This document shows, one piece after another, positions 21,715 through 30,118 of a stretch of 30,118 bases of DNA (position 1 is its first letter; every line of letters starts with the position of its first letter). Both the position numbers and the translations under genes were made by a program. The DNA is from Haplomitrium mnioides. Its lineage: Eukaryota > Marchantiophyta > Haplomitriopsida > Calobryales. Location of the stretch: positions 1 to 30,118 of the forward strand of contig JBNGIS010031177.1 of NCBI GenBank assembly GCA_049999725.1, in the 5' to 3' direction. Under the pieces are notes generated by a model that did no database searches, was not told the DNA's origin, and was given only the letters and a program-made list of their open reading frames with translations.

Positions 21715-22260
21715 CTAAAGAATCCTTGACTAGCATTGACTTTGATATAAAACTTGAAACCTCTTGTGAACTTGGACTTTGATGCTAAACTTGGAACCCT
21801 TTTTACTCAAAAACTCCGATCCAAAAATTAAAATCCTAAACGTTCTTAGACTTTGTTGTGGAACTTAGAACCTTAAGCGCACATAGACTTTGATCTAGAG
21901 CTCTTGGACCCTATACGCGTGTAGACTTTGATACGGAAGTCGAAACCTTATACGTGCAAAGACTTTAATGCGGAACTCAGAACCCTTTACGTACATAGTC
22001 CTTGTTGCGGAATAGAGACTCTAATATAGAACTCATAGCCCTATGTGCTCATAGAATTTTATGCGGAAGTTGGAGCCTTATATACACATAGACTCTGGTG
22101 TGGAACACAAAACCTTGTATATGCAAGGACTATGGTGTAGAACTTAGAGCCTTATGCGCTCAAAGACTCTGATATGGAACTTAGAACCCTTTGTTCACAG
22201 GGACTCTGATCCAAAACTTGAAACACTCTTCATGATTAGACTCTGATGCAAATTTCTAAA
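21715..22260. repeat. ~40-bp tandem repeat in 3' flank of gene A (outer copy)
   Basis: About twelve to fourteen imperfect units, consensus near GACTCTGATGCGGAACTT then AGAACCCTATGCGCACATA. Each unit carries half or all of the element palindrome. It corresponds to 7240-7740 in the inner copy. Confidence 0.8.
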
Positions 22261-22599
22261 CCCAATGCATGTTTGGTTGCTCCAACCTTTTTGATTTTGA
22301 GTATTGACGCTTTTGCATTTATGAATTTTTGAATTTTAGGCGGTTTGAATTGCTAAACCTTTGTCAAACATGAAGACTAAACCCTTCGTGCGCATGGATT
22401 TTCAAGCATAATTGAAAGCCTATTTCTTGCATGGACTTCAAAATAGAGCTCTAAACTCCCTACAATTCAAGACAACATTGAAGAGTTATTAGGGAAAAGA
22501 AGGGCAGCGTTCAAAATGTTGTAGCTCCAAAGGTTCTTGCAGTGAAATGCCAATGGCTCATAGTTGCAAAGATTGTTCTATGGTAAAGTAAGCCCTTTT

Positions 22600-22873
22600 A
22601 ATTGGTATTCAATTGAGTAACAAAGAGCCAAAAAGATTTGTAGGTGTAGTCGATGGTAGGAGGATTTCGATTGCACGAAAGAAAACTTTGTGCGTTAATG
22701 CTATGCACCATTTGTTATTCCCAAAGGGATTTGACGAAGATATCTTGTCGTTCGATGGCAAATTGTGAAAGCGGAATTGCAACATTCACCAACTTGAATC
22801 ATCTTGGTGGAGCATTCATTGTGAAAACAAGAGGAGAAGTGGTTTTAGAACCCTACCAAGATTTACCAATGTA
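22600..22873 (+). pseudogene. Short unidentified coding-like patch
   Basis: One frame reads KEPKRFVGVVDGRRISIARKKTLC and continues through HHLLFPKGFDEDILSFDGKL to a stop near 22767; a second frame (22653-22874) is also open. The first has a natural amino-acid mix and might be an exon or decayed gene fragment. I recognise no family. It lies just outside the inferred right end of the outer element and has no counterpart near the inner one. Confidence 0.25.
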
Positions 22874-23004
22874 GGGAAAGGGTGCTATTTGGTACTATTC
22901 TCTAATATTTTGAAGAAACCCAGTGCTATTTGTGAAATATGTCTATACAGTCATGTATAAGAAAATCTTATATATAACTTAGTAAACCAAACATATGGAA
23001 ATCA

Positions 23005-23210
23005 TAGCTATACCCAAATGTGTTCTTATATCAAGTGCTGGGAAGTATACATATGTTGTAAGATAGTGGGACTATGTCAATACTCCATATATATAGCTAT
23101 ACCTAAATGTGTTTATATATAAAGTACTTAGGGATACTTGTGTAGTGTAACATAGTAAGTGAGACATTATCAATGCATTGCTAACATTCATAGCTATGGC
23201 CAAATGCTGA
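23005..23210. repeat. ~93-bp tandem repeat
   Basis: The phrase TAGCTATACC-CAAATGTGTT recurs at 23005, 23094 and (as TAGCTATGGCCAAATGC) at 23191, giving periods of 89 and 97. Between the phrases both units share AAGTRCT..GGGA/GATACTTGTGTA-like text. The surrounding 22880-23280 is AT-rich with no gene. Confidence 0.6.
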
Positions 23211-23437
23211 CGTTCTGATAATATCAGCATTTGAATCATTAGCTTCCAACATGAGGAACCAAATGGTCTACTACAATTTCTCTCACTCCATCTGCACCCA
23301 GTTTGAAATTTGAAGGATTTCGGAACTTGAGTAGACCAACCCTTCTTCTTTAGCAAAGAACATATCATTATATATCACAACATTGTCAAGTACTAAAGCT
23401 AATTCAAAGACATTAATATTTCTAGTTTCCAGTGTAA

Positions 23438-23644
23438 TCAAAATCGAATGGGGAGGTCCTTCCGGTATTCTCTTAAAATGACAGGCACACTTGTTGGTGG
23501 GACCTGCACAACAATTATTAATCACCTTAATCCTATTTGAAAAAAACTCCAAAAAGCACATAGTTCAAAACAGGCAAGAGATAGCTTACCATTCCCAGCT
23601 CGGTTATAACCATGGACACGTAGTCTGCAGGCGTGGCATCATAC
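23438..23644 (-). CDS. C-terminal exons resembling translation initiation factor eIF2B subunit delta
   Basis: Two exons on the minus strand. Exon 23644-23590 (55 nt) has acceptor GCTCAG and donor GTAAGC and reads YDATPADYVSMVITELGM in frame. Exon 23503-23438 follows acceptor TGTGCAG in phase 0 and reads VPPTSVPVILREYRK before ending at TGA 23440-23438. The YDxTP...DLV/YVS-xxxT-x-x-GMxPPTSVPVxxREYR pattern is the conserved C-terminus of eIF2B delta, the regulatory subunit of the guanine-exchange factor for eIF2 (recalled family knowledge). Both splice sites and the reading frame are intact, so it may be the true 3' end of a host gene. Upstream exons, expected at higher coordinates, were not found before the window's edge, so a gene fragment is equally possible. 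Confidence 0.55.
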
Positions 23645-23989
23645 CTGAGCAAAAGCACAATATCAACCACTTAGACATCTCAAATGCTTCAACGAAGGAG
23701 TTTCAAAGCCAACTATGTGCACCTGTCAAAAGCACTAAATATAAACACAGTAAATTGTTTTACAAAGCCAACTTTGTGCACGTGTTAAAAGTACTAAATA
23801 TATACCCAGAAAATTTCTCAAGTGATTGTGCTATGAGGAATTTTAGAGAGTATTCAAATGGCTGTGCTTGAAGAAAAAAAATGGTTCAGTTACTTCTAAA
23901 ATCACAGCTATTATCAACCCAAGAAAACAGCAACGGTAACCAAACAACACAAATGATGGTAAACACTGGAAATTGCAAATGCCTAAGAA

Positions 23990-26500
23990 ACATCTTCATG
24001 GTGTGCAGCCTCCAAAATTCGATGGCATCACACAAAGTTTCAGACCAATCAAAATTCAAGTGTGGCAGTGACAACCTGTCACAACTTGCTGCTGGTTTCA
24101 TTAGCTCCTCACAGAAGATCCAGATCACACACAAATACTCTGTTCAAATTTTCCAGATACGAATCTTTGTGCTGAGATTCTGCTACTTTTTAATGGTAAA
24201 AGTTGGCAGGGATGCTGCATTTTTAAAATAGCCATGAAGAATATCATATCATTCGTTTCACACTAAGTTTCCTTTTGCCAAGCAGCCATCCAAGAGACAA
24301 ACCCTCAAGAGGGGTTAGTGATTGGGGACTGTACATCCTCACACATATTCATCAAGCAGACTACTTGGATGCAGAACACCCGTAAAAGCCACTGCAAGAA
24401 AATAGTCATGAAGGTGTGGAGCGTTAAGCAAAACCACACAGCATATGATATAGCTATGAAGTTGTGGAGAGTAAAACAAACCACAAAAACAAATAAATGG
24501 AAGCTGCAACAGTCTAGGAAAAACCTACACACATCACAACTTTGCAACACATAGAGTGCAGCCTTCGCAATGTGGTGTCAGACACAAAGTTTCAGACTGT
24601 TCAGCCTCATCATGTGTAGCAGTGACAAGCTGCCACAACTTCCTGCTGGTTTCGTCAGTTCCCAACAGCAGGTCCTGATCAATCTTTGTACTAAGTTTCT
24701 GCCACTTTCTGGAAGTAACGGGAAAACTCAGTCATGATGATGCCTAGCACTCCACCAAGTGGTAGTTGCAATAGTGTAGGAAAACCATCACAAGCACTGT
24801 GCAGCCTTAACATGGTGTCAATCATTAAGTTTCAGAACAATCTGCCAGCACTGGACAATTCATCCATCCACAGAAATATGCTCACCACTCCCTGTTGTGT
24901 CACCTCTTCACCTTTTCACTTTTTAATACACTTCACACCGCCTCCATTCAATAATCTTGAGACAGCCTTGAAGACAGAGAGTAAGACAAACCACAAAAAC
25001 ATATGGAAGTTGCCAGAGTCTAGAAAAAAAGCTATACATCCCAACTACCACAGTATGTACAGTGCAGCCTTCACAATGTGGTGTGGACACAAACTTTCCA
25101 ATCCATCAGCCTTATCAGGGACAAGCTGCCACAACTTCCTGCTGGTTTCACCAGCTCCCGACAGCTGGTCCAGATTAAATTTTCGAACTGAGTTTCTGCC
25201 ACTTTCTGGAAGCAACAGGAAAACTCAGCAATGATGTTGCCTAGCACTCCACCAAACTAATCAAAATACATCCACTTTCAACCATCAGGTTGTGACATCA
25301 TTCAATGTTACTTTAGTTTGATTTTGTGAAACAGACATCCAAGTGAAAAGCTCTCAGAGAGGCCTGCTAAAAGGTTAGTGACTGGCTCATAACAATAACA
25401 TAACACATGAAGTGCACAATTGACGATTTGGATGGAGAACATCTTCTAAGTCACTGGAAAATATAGCCATGAAGATGTAGAGAGTAAAACAAAGCACAGA
25501 ATCAAACAAATGGGAGTTGCCACAGTTTATGCGGTTGTGGAGAGTAAAACTAACCACAAAAACAAATAAATGGAAGCTGCAATAATCTAGGAAAAACCTA
25601 CACACATCACAACTGCACAACACATAGAGTGCAGACTTCACAATGTGGTGTCCGATACAAAGTTTCAGACTATTCAGCCTCATCATGTGTAGCAGTGACA
25701 AGCTGCCACAACTTCCTGCTGGTTTCGTCAGTTCCCGACAGCAGGTCCTGAGCACTCTTCGTACTGAGTTTCTGCCAGTTCCCAGAAGTACAGGAAAACT
25801 CAGTCATGAAGACGCCTAGCACTCCACAAGGAATCCAAACTAATCAAAATCTGTCAACTCTCAAGCATCAGCTTGCAACATCATTCCTTTCACTTTAGTT
25901 TGATCTTGTGAACCAGACATCCAAGAGAATAACTCTCAGAGAGGTCTGCTGAAAGGTTAGTGATTGGGGCCTTGTGCACCCTGAACATACCACATCACTG
26001 GTGACTACTTGGATGCAGAACATCCGCTAAACCTCATATATATGTTTTTGTGGTTAGTTTTGCTCTATATATTAGTTATGAAGAGAAAAACTAACGACAA
26101 AAAAAATTAAATGGAAGCTGCAATAGTCTAGGAAAAACCTACACATATCACAACTGTGCACACATAGAGTGCAGCCTTCACAATCTGGTGTCAGACACAA
26201 AGTTTCAGACCATTCAGCCTCATCATGTGTAGCAGTGACAAGCTGCCACAACTTCCTGCTGGTTTCATCAGTTCCCGACAGCAGGTCCTGAGCACTCTTC
26301 AAACTGAGTTTCTGCCAGTTCCCAGAAGTATCGGGAAAACTCAGTCATGATGATGCCTAGCACTCCACCAAGAATCCAACTAATCAAAATCTGTCAACCT
26401 GCTGACCATCACAATGTGGTGTGTCAGACACAAAGTTTAAGACTATTCAGCCTCCTCATGTGTAGCAGTGACAATAATCTCCACAGCTTCATAACTGCGC
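23990..26500 (-). repeat. Tandem array of ~500-580-bp units carrying a coding-like block
   Basis: A landmark CTTCCTGCTGGTTT recurs near 24640, 25135, 25713 and 26253, with a diverged copy near 24087; a second landmark, GCCTAGCACTCCAC, recurs near 24741, 25237, 25814 and 26352. The spacings are about 553, 495, 578 and 540. A partial sixth unit lies at 26405-26480. On the minus strand each unit contains a block reading about QDLLSGTDETSRKLWQLV followed by TATHDEAEWSETLC and an EGCTL end. It is open in units at 26302-26180 and 24700-24560 and broken in others. The block could be a duplicated exon or part of a non-coding repeat; I do not recognise the protein. If 23438-23644 is a host gene, the array would lie upstream of its last exons, perhaps in an intron. 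Confidence 0.6.
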
Positions 26501-27150
26501 TCCGACTCAGACAAGAAGGCCAACAACCTATAGGAAAGACAACAAACAAAAATCTCTCTAACTTATGACAATACATCTGTCGACTGGAGCAACAGAGCAA
26601 TACCACACAGGAGACACTGAAATCATGGCAGACGAGCAATGCTACACAGGAGGCACTGGAATCCACAGACTCCAGGCAACAGACATTCATACAAGAAATG
26701 AAGCAAACCCAAGTCACTTGGGCGAACATTATGAAAGGGGCCCCCTCGGATCCTGACACTGTTAGAGAAAAAAGTAAAGGAAGTTATTTAAAGAAGAATG
26801 GGAGAAGGGACAAGGGCTAAACCTCATTGTTCAGACTCCCAGAAGAGCAATCTGAAGACACCCGGGAGATCATCCAGCAACAAGTCATAGGACCATGTGA
26901 CTTTGGGAGACTGAACCTCAATTTTAAGAAAATTTGGGGACCCTCTAGCAAGGGCCGCCCAATCCTACTCCAGTTCCAGGACACCAAGGACAGAGAAGCC
27001 GTCCGAAGTACAAAAAAGCTCTGAAAGGCCAACCTTTCTGGATCTTTGAGGACCTGTCACTGGCACAAGGAAAGATCTTCTGACAGAGATTAGAAAGATG
27101 AAGAAAGCATGGGCTGATGGAAAAATCACAGTGATATGAGGGAAGATGCA
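26500..27150 (+). pseudogene. LINE ORF1-like fragment (RRM-type), broken
   Basis: From about 26570 the frame reads a Gln/Thr/Ser-rich, coiled-coil-like stretch (LEQQSNTTQETLKSWQ, later FIQEMKQTQVTW). A stop near 26818 is followed by LFRLPEEQSEDTREIIQQQV, then GRPILLQFQDTKDREAV (about 26960) and, after frame changes, LKGQPFWIFEDLSLAQ and KMKKAWADGKITVI (27018-27137). Coiled coil, then RPIxVxF...R..V, then LKG...I.EDLS and a basic ADGK tail is the layout of L1-type ORF1 proteins; RRM-bearing ORF1 is known in some plant LINEs. At least three frame breaks show it is dead. Truncated or interrupted on the right by the solo LTR at 27271. Confidence 0.5.
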
Positions 27151-27270
27151 AATCCTCCCTACTCGCCTAGGTTGAGCCACGCAGGCTACACTAGGACATT
27201 GATTACTGTTCAGGACTTCAGTGACATTAATACTCTGTCGTTGAAACGGACAGATGGTATGCCTGTTAAG

Positions 27271-28240
27271 TGTTGGAAATTGGCAGCTCACATTTTGGTG
27301 AGCATGTTCATTTGTACAGAAATTCACCTTCAGCACTAGTTTAGCTCCTAACTAGTTTAGAGGGGAATTTGGGGATAGTGCCATGTGGAGGCACCTGGTG
27401 GTGACATGTGTCATCACCAGAAGGCTCCTTAGGGACATTTATGAATCTTGTCCCTTTTCATGAAATAGAGCAAGCACATGCATCGAGCATGTGCTTACTG
27501 ATAGTGTAGGTGATAGTGTAGGTGAAATATTGATTATAGATCTTGTCCATACTTGTGGAAATAGCCTTCTTCACCTGCACAGATTCAAGCGCCCATAGAT
27601 TTTGAACAGGGCGCCCATAGAAAACCCAGCACATTGCTGGTATTGTAAAGAGGATTTAAATCGACTCGAGTGATGCTCATTGCATCCTCATTGCAACCAC
27701 ATTTCACTTGTAGGTCGTTTGTGCATTTGATCAAGAAAGAGTCGTTTCTGAAGGGGCTCGCGTTTTCACTCAGAAGGGGTCGCAATCGTGCCTGGAAGGT
27801 CGAGTTCGAATCTGAAGGGGCTCGCGTTCACGTTCTGGAGGAACTCGCGAAGGAGCTCGCTTCGTAAGGAGGTCGCGACGCTGCTGCGTTCGCATCTGGA
27901 AGGAGGTCGCGTGCCAGGAAGGAGGTCGCCCGTTTTCTTCGAAGGAGGTCATTCGCATCACGAAGGAGGTCGCGACTCCAGAAGGAGGTCGCGTTTCATC
28001 TGCAAAGGAGAGGGCATCGTTTTCTTGGATAAAAGCAGATCGCGAGCACAGCAGGCAACTCATCGAGTTGCGATTTTGGCTGGGAGAAGTCGACCTGCGT
28101 TTTGTGCGAACCTCTAACGAGAGGGGGAGATTCGCGAACGTGGAGCTGAAGTTTCTTTTCTTTCTCTTTTGTCACAACACTCATCTAAGTGGTTTTTTTC
28201 GCTGCTGCAATATCATCAATTCGATTTGATATTTTCAACA
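27271..28240 (+). mobile_element. Solo LTR of a Ty1/copia element
   Basis: Starts TGTTGGAAATTGGCAG and ends TTTTCAACA, so it has the 5-bp terminal inversion TGTTG/CAACA. It is flanked by TTAAG on both sides (27266-27270 and 28241-28245), a 5-bp target-site duplication, with no internal region: a recombined solo LTR. It matches the LTR at 28553-29571 over most of its length, but lacks a ~100-bp segment near the start and has a doubled GATAGTGTAGGT phrase at 27498-27521. The TATA region reads GATTTAAAT (near 27653) and is degraded. Confidence 0.88.
27735..28030 (+). repeat. Short internal repeats of the solo LTR
   Basis: About a dozen copies of a GAAGGAGGTCGCG / GAAGGGGCTCGCG phrase at roughly 20-30-bp spacing, alternating with TTTCRTCTG or TTCGTTC text. 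The same kind of array is found in the other LTR at about 29070-29410. The number and order of units differ between the two LTRs. Confidence 0.8.
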
Positions 28241-28552
28241 TTAAGACTACTCAGTTTAGCACCAGCACAAACCAGGGGCTTTAGCAGACCCCTGAACCCC
28301 CACTTTTACTTTGTTCACTTTCAGTTGCAATCTACTCTGGATCTACTACTTACCTGCCCGCACCCCCGGTGCGTGATGTACTTTTCAGTCTTTATGACCC
28401 TAGGGCTGGCATGGGCCTTTAAAGTAATTCTATTCTATTCTTCCAGAGGTGGGGGAAAAACCTGGGCATGATGTAGCACTGGACTTATGAGTTGAACAAC
28501 AGTTTATTCAAACACTGGCACACTAAATAAGTATCTTATTTCTGTTATTCTG
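28241..28552. other. Short non-LTR interval between the two LTRs
   Basis: About 310 bases of pre-existing sequence, beginning with the right TTAAG duplication. It may be the continuation of the interrupted LINE-like sequence; phrases such as CTTTATGACCCTAGGGCTGG are coding-like, but no domain is recognisable. Confidence 0.4.
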
Positions 28553-28971
28553 TGTTGGAAATTGGCAGCTTCACAATTTGCTGCTGAGGAATTGCCTGAT
28601 CCTGCTCAGGAATTCCTGCAACACACTTCCTTGGTAAAGTGTGTCCCTGTAAATGTTTTTGGCTTAGCTAGTTTAGAGGCACTTTAGGGAATGATGACTT
28701 TTAGGGATAGTGCCATGTGGAGGCACCTGGTGGTGACACATGTCAGCACCAGGACTCTCCTGAGGGACCATTTATGAGTCTTGTCCCTTTCATGAAATAG
28801 AGCAAGCACATGCATCGAGCATGTGCTTACTGATAGTGTAGGTGAAATATTGATTGTAGATCTTGTCCATACTTGTGGAAATAGCCTTCTTCACCTGCAC
28901 AGATTCAAGCGCCCATAGATTTTGAACAGGGCGCCCATAGAAACCCAGCACATTGCTGGTATTGTTTTCTG

Positions 28972-28979
28972 TATATAAA
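28972..28979 (+). promoter_or_regulatory. TATA box of the copia 5' LTR
   Basis: TATATAAA preceded by TTTTCTG, about 600 bases before the LTR end; transcription of the genomic RNA would start about 30 bases downstream. Confidence 0.7.
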
Positions 28980-29069
28980 TCTGATGAAGAGGAGCTCTAA
29001 GCATCCTCATTGCAAACCACATCACTTGTAACTCGTTTTGTGCATTCGAGCAAGGGAGAATCGCGTCTG

Positions 29070-29415
29070 AGCAGGAGAGTCGTTTTCTTAAAGGTGAGCT
29101 CGTGTTCGTGTATGAAGGGGCTCGCAATCGTGCCTGGAAGGTCGAGTTCGCATCTGAAGGGGCTTGCCGTTCACGTTCTGGAGGAAGTCGCGATTTCATC
29201 TGGTGAAGAAGGTGCCTGGCAGGAAGGTCGCGTTCGAGCTCAGAAGGGGTCGAGCTCGCGTTTGAAGCAGCTCGCGTCGCATCTGGAAGCAGGTCGCGTT
29301 CGGAAGGAGGTTGCCCGTTTCGTTCTGAAGGAGGTCACATTTCGTGACAAAAGGTGCCGCGTTTTCGTGCTGGCAAGTCGACCTGCGTTTTCGTGTCTGC
29401 AAGTCGACCAGCGTT
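29070..29415 (+). repeat. Short internal repeats of the 5' LTR
   Basis: Units GAAGGGGCTCGCG, GAAGTCGCGATTTC, GAAGGAGGTCAC and AAGTCGACCTGCGTTTTCG repeat downstream of the TATA box, so they would lie in the transcribed 5' leader. They may form structured or protein-bound RNA/DNA, but nothing shows this directly. Confidence 0.75.
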
Positions 29416-29571
29416 TTTGTTCGAAGCTGCTGACGAGAAGGCCTTCACGAATCTGCTGTCGCACGAACTCTTCTTTGGAGCTGACGTTTTTACTTCTCTT
29501 TTGTCACAATACTCATCTTAAGTGGACTTTCGCTGCTGTAGAATATCAAGTCGATTTGATATTTCACAACA

Positions 29572-29585
29572 GGTTATGGGCCCAC
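29572..29585 (+). other. Copia primer-binding site, half-tRNA type (initiator tRNA-Met)
   Basis: GGTTATGGGCCCAC follows the LTR without a spacer. It is the reverse complement of GUGGGCCCAUAACC, the anticodon arm of plant initiator tRNA-Met, and not of the tRNA 3' end. This is the arrangement known from Drosophila copia, where an initiator tRNA-Met cleaved in the anticodon loop primes reverse transcription. Confidence 0.85.
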
Positions 29586-29590
29586 AAACA

Positions 29591-30118
29591 ATGGGAGATG
29601 CAAGTGTGGGTACCTCCAGCATGTATGCCATTGAAAAATTTGAAGGTGCAGATTTTCTAGATTGGAAAGCTAAGATGCAACTAATCCTTGAGCTAAAAGG
29701 ATTTTGGAGGTATGTGAATGGTGACTTCCCTAAACCCAGTGGGAGGAATGCCACTGAGGAGGAAATTGCAATGTGGATCCAGGCAGATAGGCATGCTCAA
29801 ATCCTAATCTGCCTGAGCTTGGGTAAAAAGCAATTTACCCAAGTGAGGAGCCTCACTACTTCATGTGAGGTTTGGAACAGCCTTAGGAAGGCTTATGAGC
29901 AAGGAGGGGCTTTTGCTGCCACATACTTGTGGAGGAAGCTCCTGAATTTAAGATTTGTAGAAGATAACAGCATGGGTGATCACACTGCACAGGTCAAGAA
30001 TCTGGTGGAGCAGTTGTTGTCAATCAACCCAGGTCTCAAGGAGGAGATGTTTGTACAAATCTTACTGGCAAGTTTACCTGAGTCATATGATGTGTTGTTG
30101 CACTCATTGGAGAGCAAC
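29591..30118 (+). CDS. Ty1/copia Gag, N-terminal part (runs off the window)
   Basis: Open for 176 codons from the ATG at 29591 to the window edge with no stop; an in-frame ATG at 29576 overlaps the primer site and is less likely. After a short leader it reads YAIEKFEGADFLDWKAKMQ, then LGKKQFTQV, SCEVWNSLRKAYEQ, YLWRKLLNLRF, VKNLVEQLLSINPGL and ILLASLPESYDVLLHSL. The pattern F.G..F..WK..M, then VW..L...Y, L...L..L.....V......L...L......D......L.SLP.SY is the copia Gag (UBN2-type) capsid domain. Intact frame and conserved domain suggest a fairly young element. The CCHC knuckle, protease, integrase and RT would follow beyond the window. Confidence 0.92.
   Translation, partial: MGDASVGTSSMYAIEKFEGADFLDWKAKMQLILELKGFWRYVNGDFPKPSGRNATEEEIAMWIQADRHAQILICLSLGKKQFTQVRSLTTSCEVWNSLRKAYEQGGAFAATYLWRKLLNLRFVEDNSMGDHTAQVKNLVEQLLSINPGLKEEMFVQILLASLPESYDVLLHSLESN

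Larger units (their letters stand above)
17131..22450 (+). mobile_element. Outer two-gene element, right part
   Basis: Contains the remainder of the outer gene A (17905-21210), its conserved 3' flank (21211-21714) and its 3' repeat array (21715-22260). The 3' flank and array match those of the inner copy (7240-8371, opposite strand), which shows that the homologous unit extends well past the stop codon. The right end is set where the palindromes fade, near 22450. Confidence 0.5.
28553..29571 (+). mobile_element. 5' LTR of a Ty1/copia retrotransposon
   Basis: Starts TGTTGGAAATTGGCAG and ends TTTCACAACA directly before the primer-binding site. About 1019 bp. It shares with the solo LTR the CATGCATCGAGCATGTG and GCGCCCATAGATTTTGAACA blocks, a TATA box (28972-28979), and a downstream run of GAAGGAGGTCGCG-like repeats. 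The rest of the element and its 3' LTR lie beyond the window. Confidence 0.9.

Noticed and set aside
23283-23561. 92-codon minus-strand open frame as the coding frame of the second exon
   Set aside because: Splicing at GCAG 23504 in the phase of the preceding exon gives VPPTSVPVILREYRK, which fits the eIF2B delta ending; the longer frame is out of phase.
27271-29571. The two LTRs as ends of one short element
   Set aside because: The left one has its own TTAAG duplication on both sides, they differ by insertions, and the interval lacks a primer site after the left LTR; the primer site and Gag follow the right LTR.
29010-29660. 216-codon open frame in the copia LTR
   Set aside because: Runs through the LTR repeats and primer site in a different frame from Gag; a by-product of the GC-rich repeats.

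Overview
This window looks like nuclear DNA of a land plant or close streptophyte relative. It is intron-rich, AT-rich and dominated by decayed mobile elements. The plant assignment rests on three things: GT-AG introns with GTAAG donors; a Ty1/copia retrotransposon whose primer-binding site matches the anticodon arm of plant initiator tRNA-Met; and a fragment resembling the C-terminus of eIF2B delta. A seedless plant is my guess only. No prokaryotic gene, CRISPR array, rRNA or tRNA was found. Three N runs (100, 400 and 100 bases) mark assembly gaps.

Layout. 1-1400 is GC-rich with no recognised gene. 1400-2640 is AT-rich and may hold a degraded retroelement. 2640-22450 holds the main find: remnants of a two-gene element whose genes are transcribed head-to-head. 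Gene 'A' encodes a transposase-like protein of the family with LQLDNT, IDGMD and VGHTHDQIDQ motifs (recalled as DUF7869-type). Gene 'B' encodes a ParB-like domain followed, after an intron, by a beta-class amino DNA methyltransferase (degenerate motif IV, then a DLCSGSGTS motif I). There are two copies of gene B (2937-5290 minus; 12979-16939 plus). There are two near-complete equivalents of gene A: one at 8372-12502 minus, and one split into an N-terminal part at 5623-6590 plus and the remainder at 17905-21210 plus. The simplest reading is that a second element (about 7034-17030) lies inside gene A of the first. Introns and 3' flanks of both genes carry arrays of short quasi-palindromes with the core CTATGCGCGCATAG.

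22450-26500 is probably host sequence: a short coding-like patch, a ~93-bp tandem repeat, two minus-strand exons resembling the C-terminus of eIF2B delta, and a tandem array of five ~500-580-bp units that each contain a coding-like stretch. 26500-27150 is a broken LINE ORF1. It is followed by a solo copia LTR (27271-28240, TTAAG target duplication), then the 5' LTR (28553-29571), primer site and gag start of a related copia element that runs off the right edge.

How the parts could work together (inference): gene A would mobilise the element, gene B would bind and/or methylate element DNA, and the palindrome arrays are candidate recognition sites. Every copy here carries stops and frameshifts, so these are fossils; an intact relative should be sought elsewhere in the genome.
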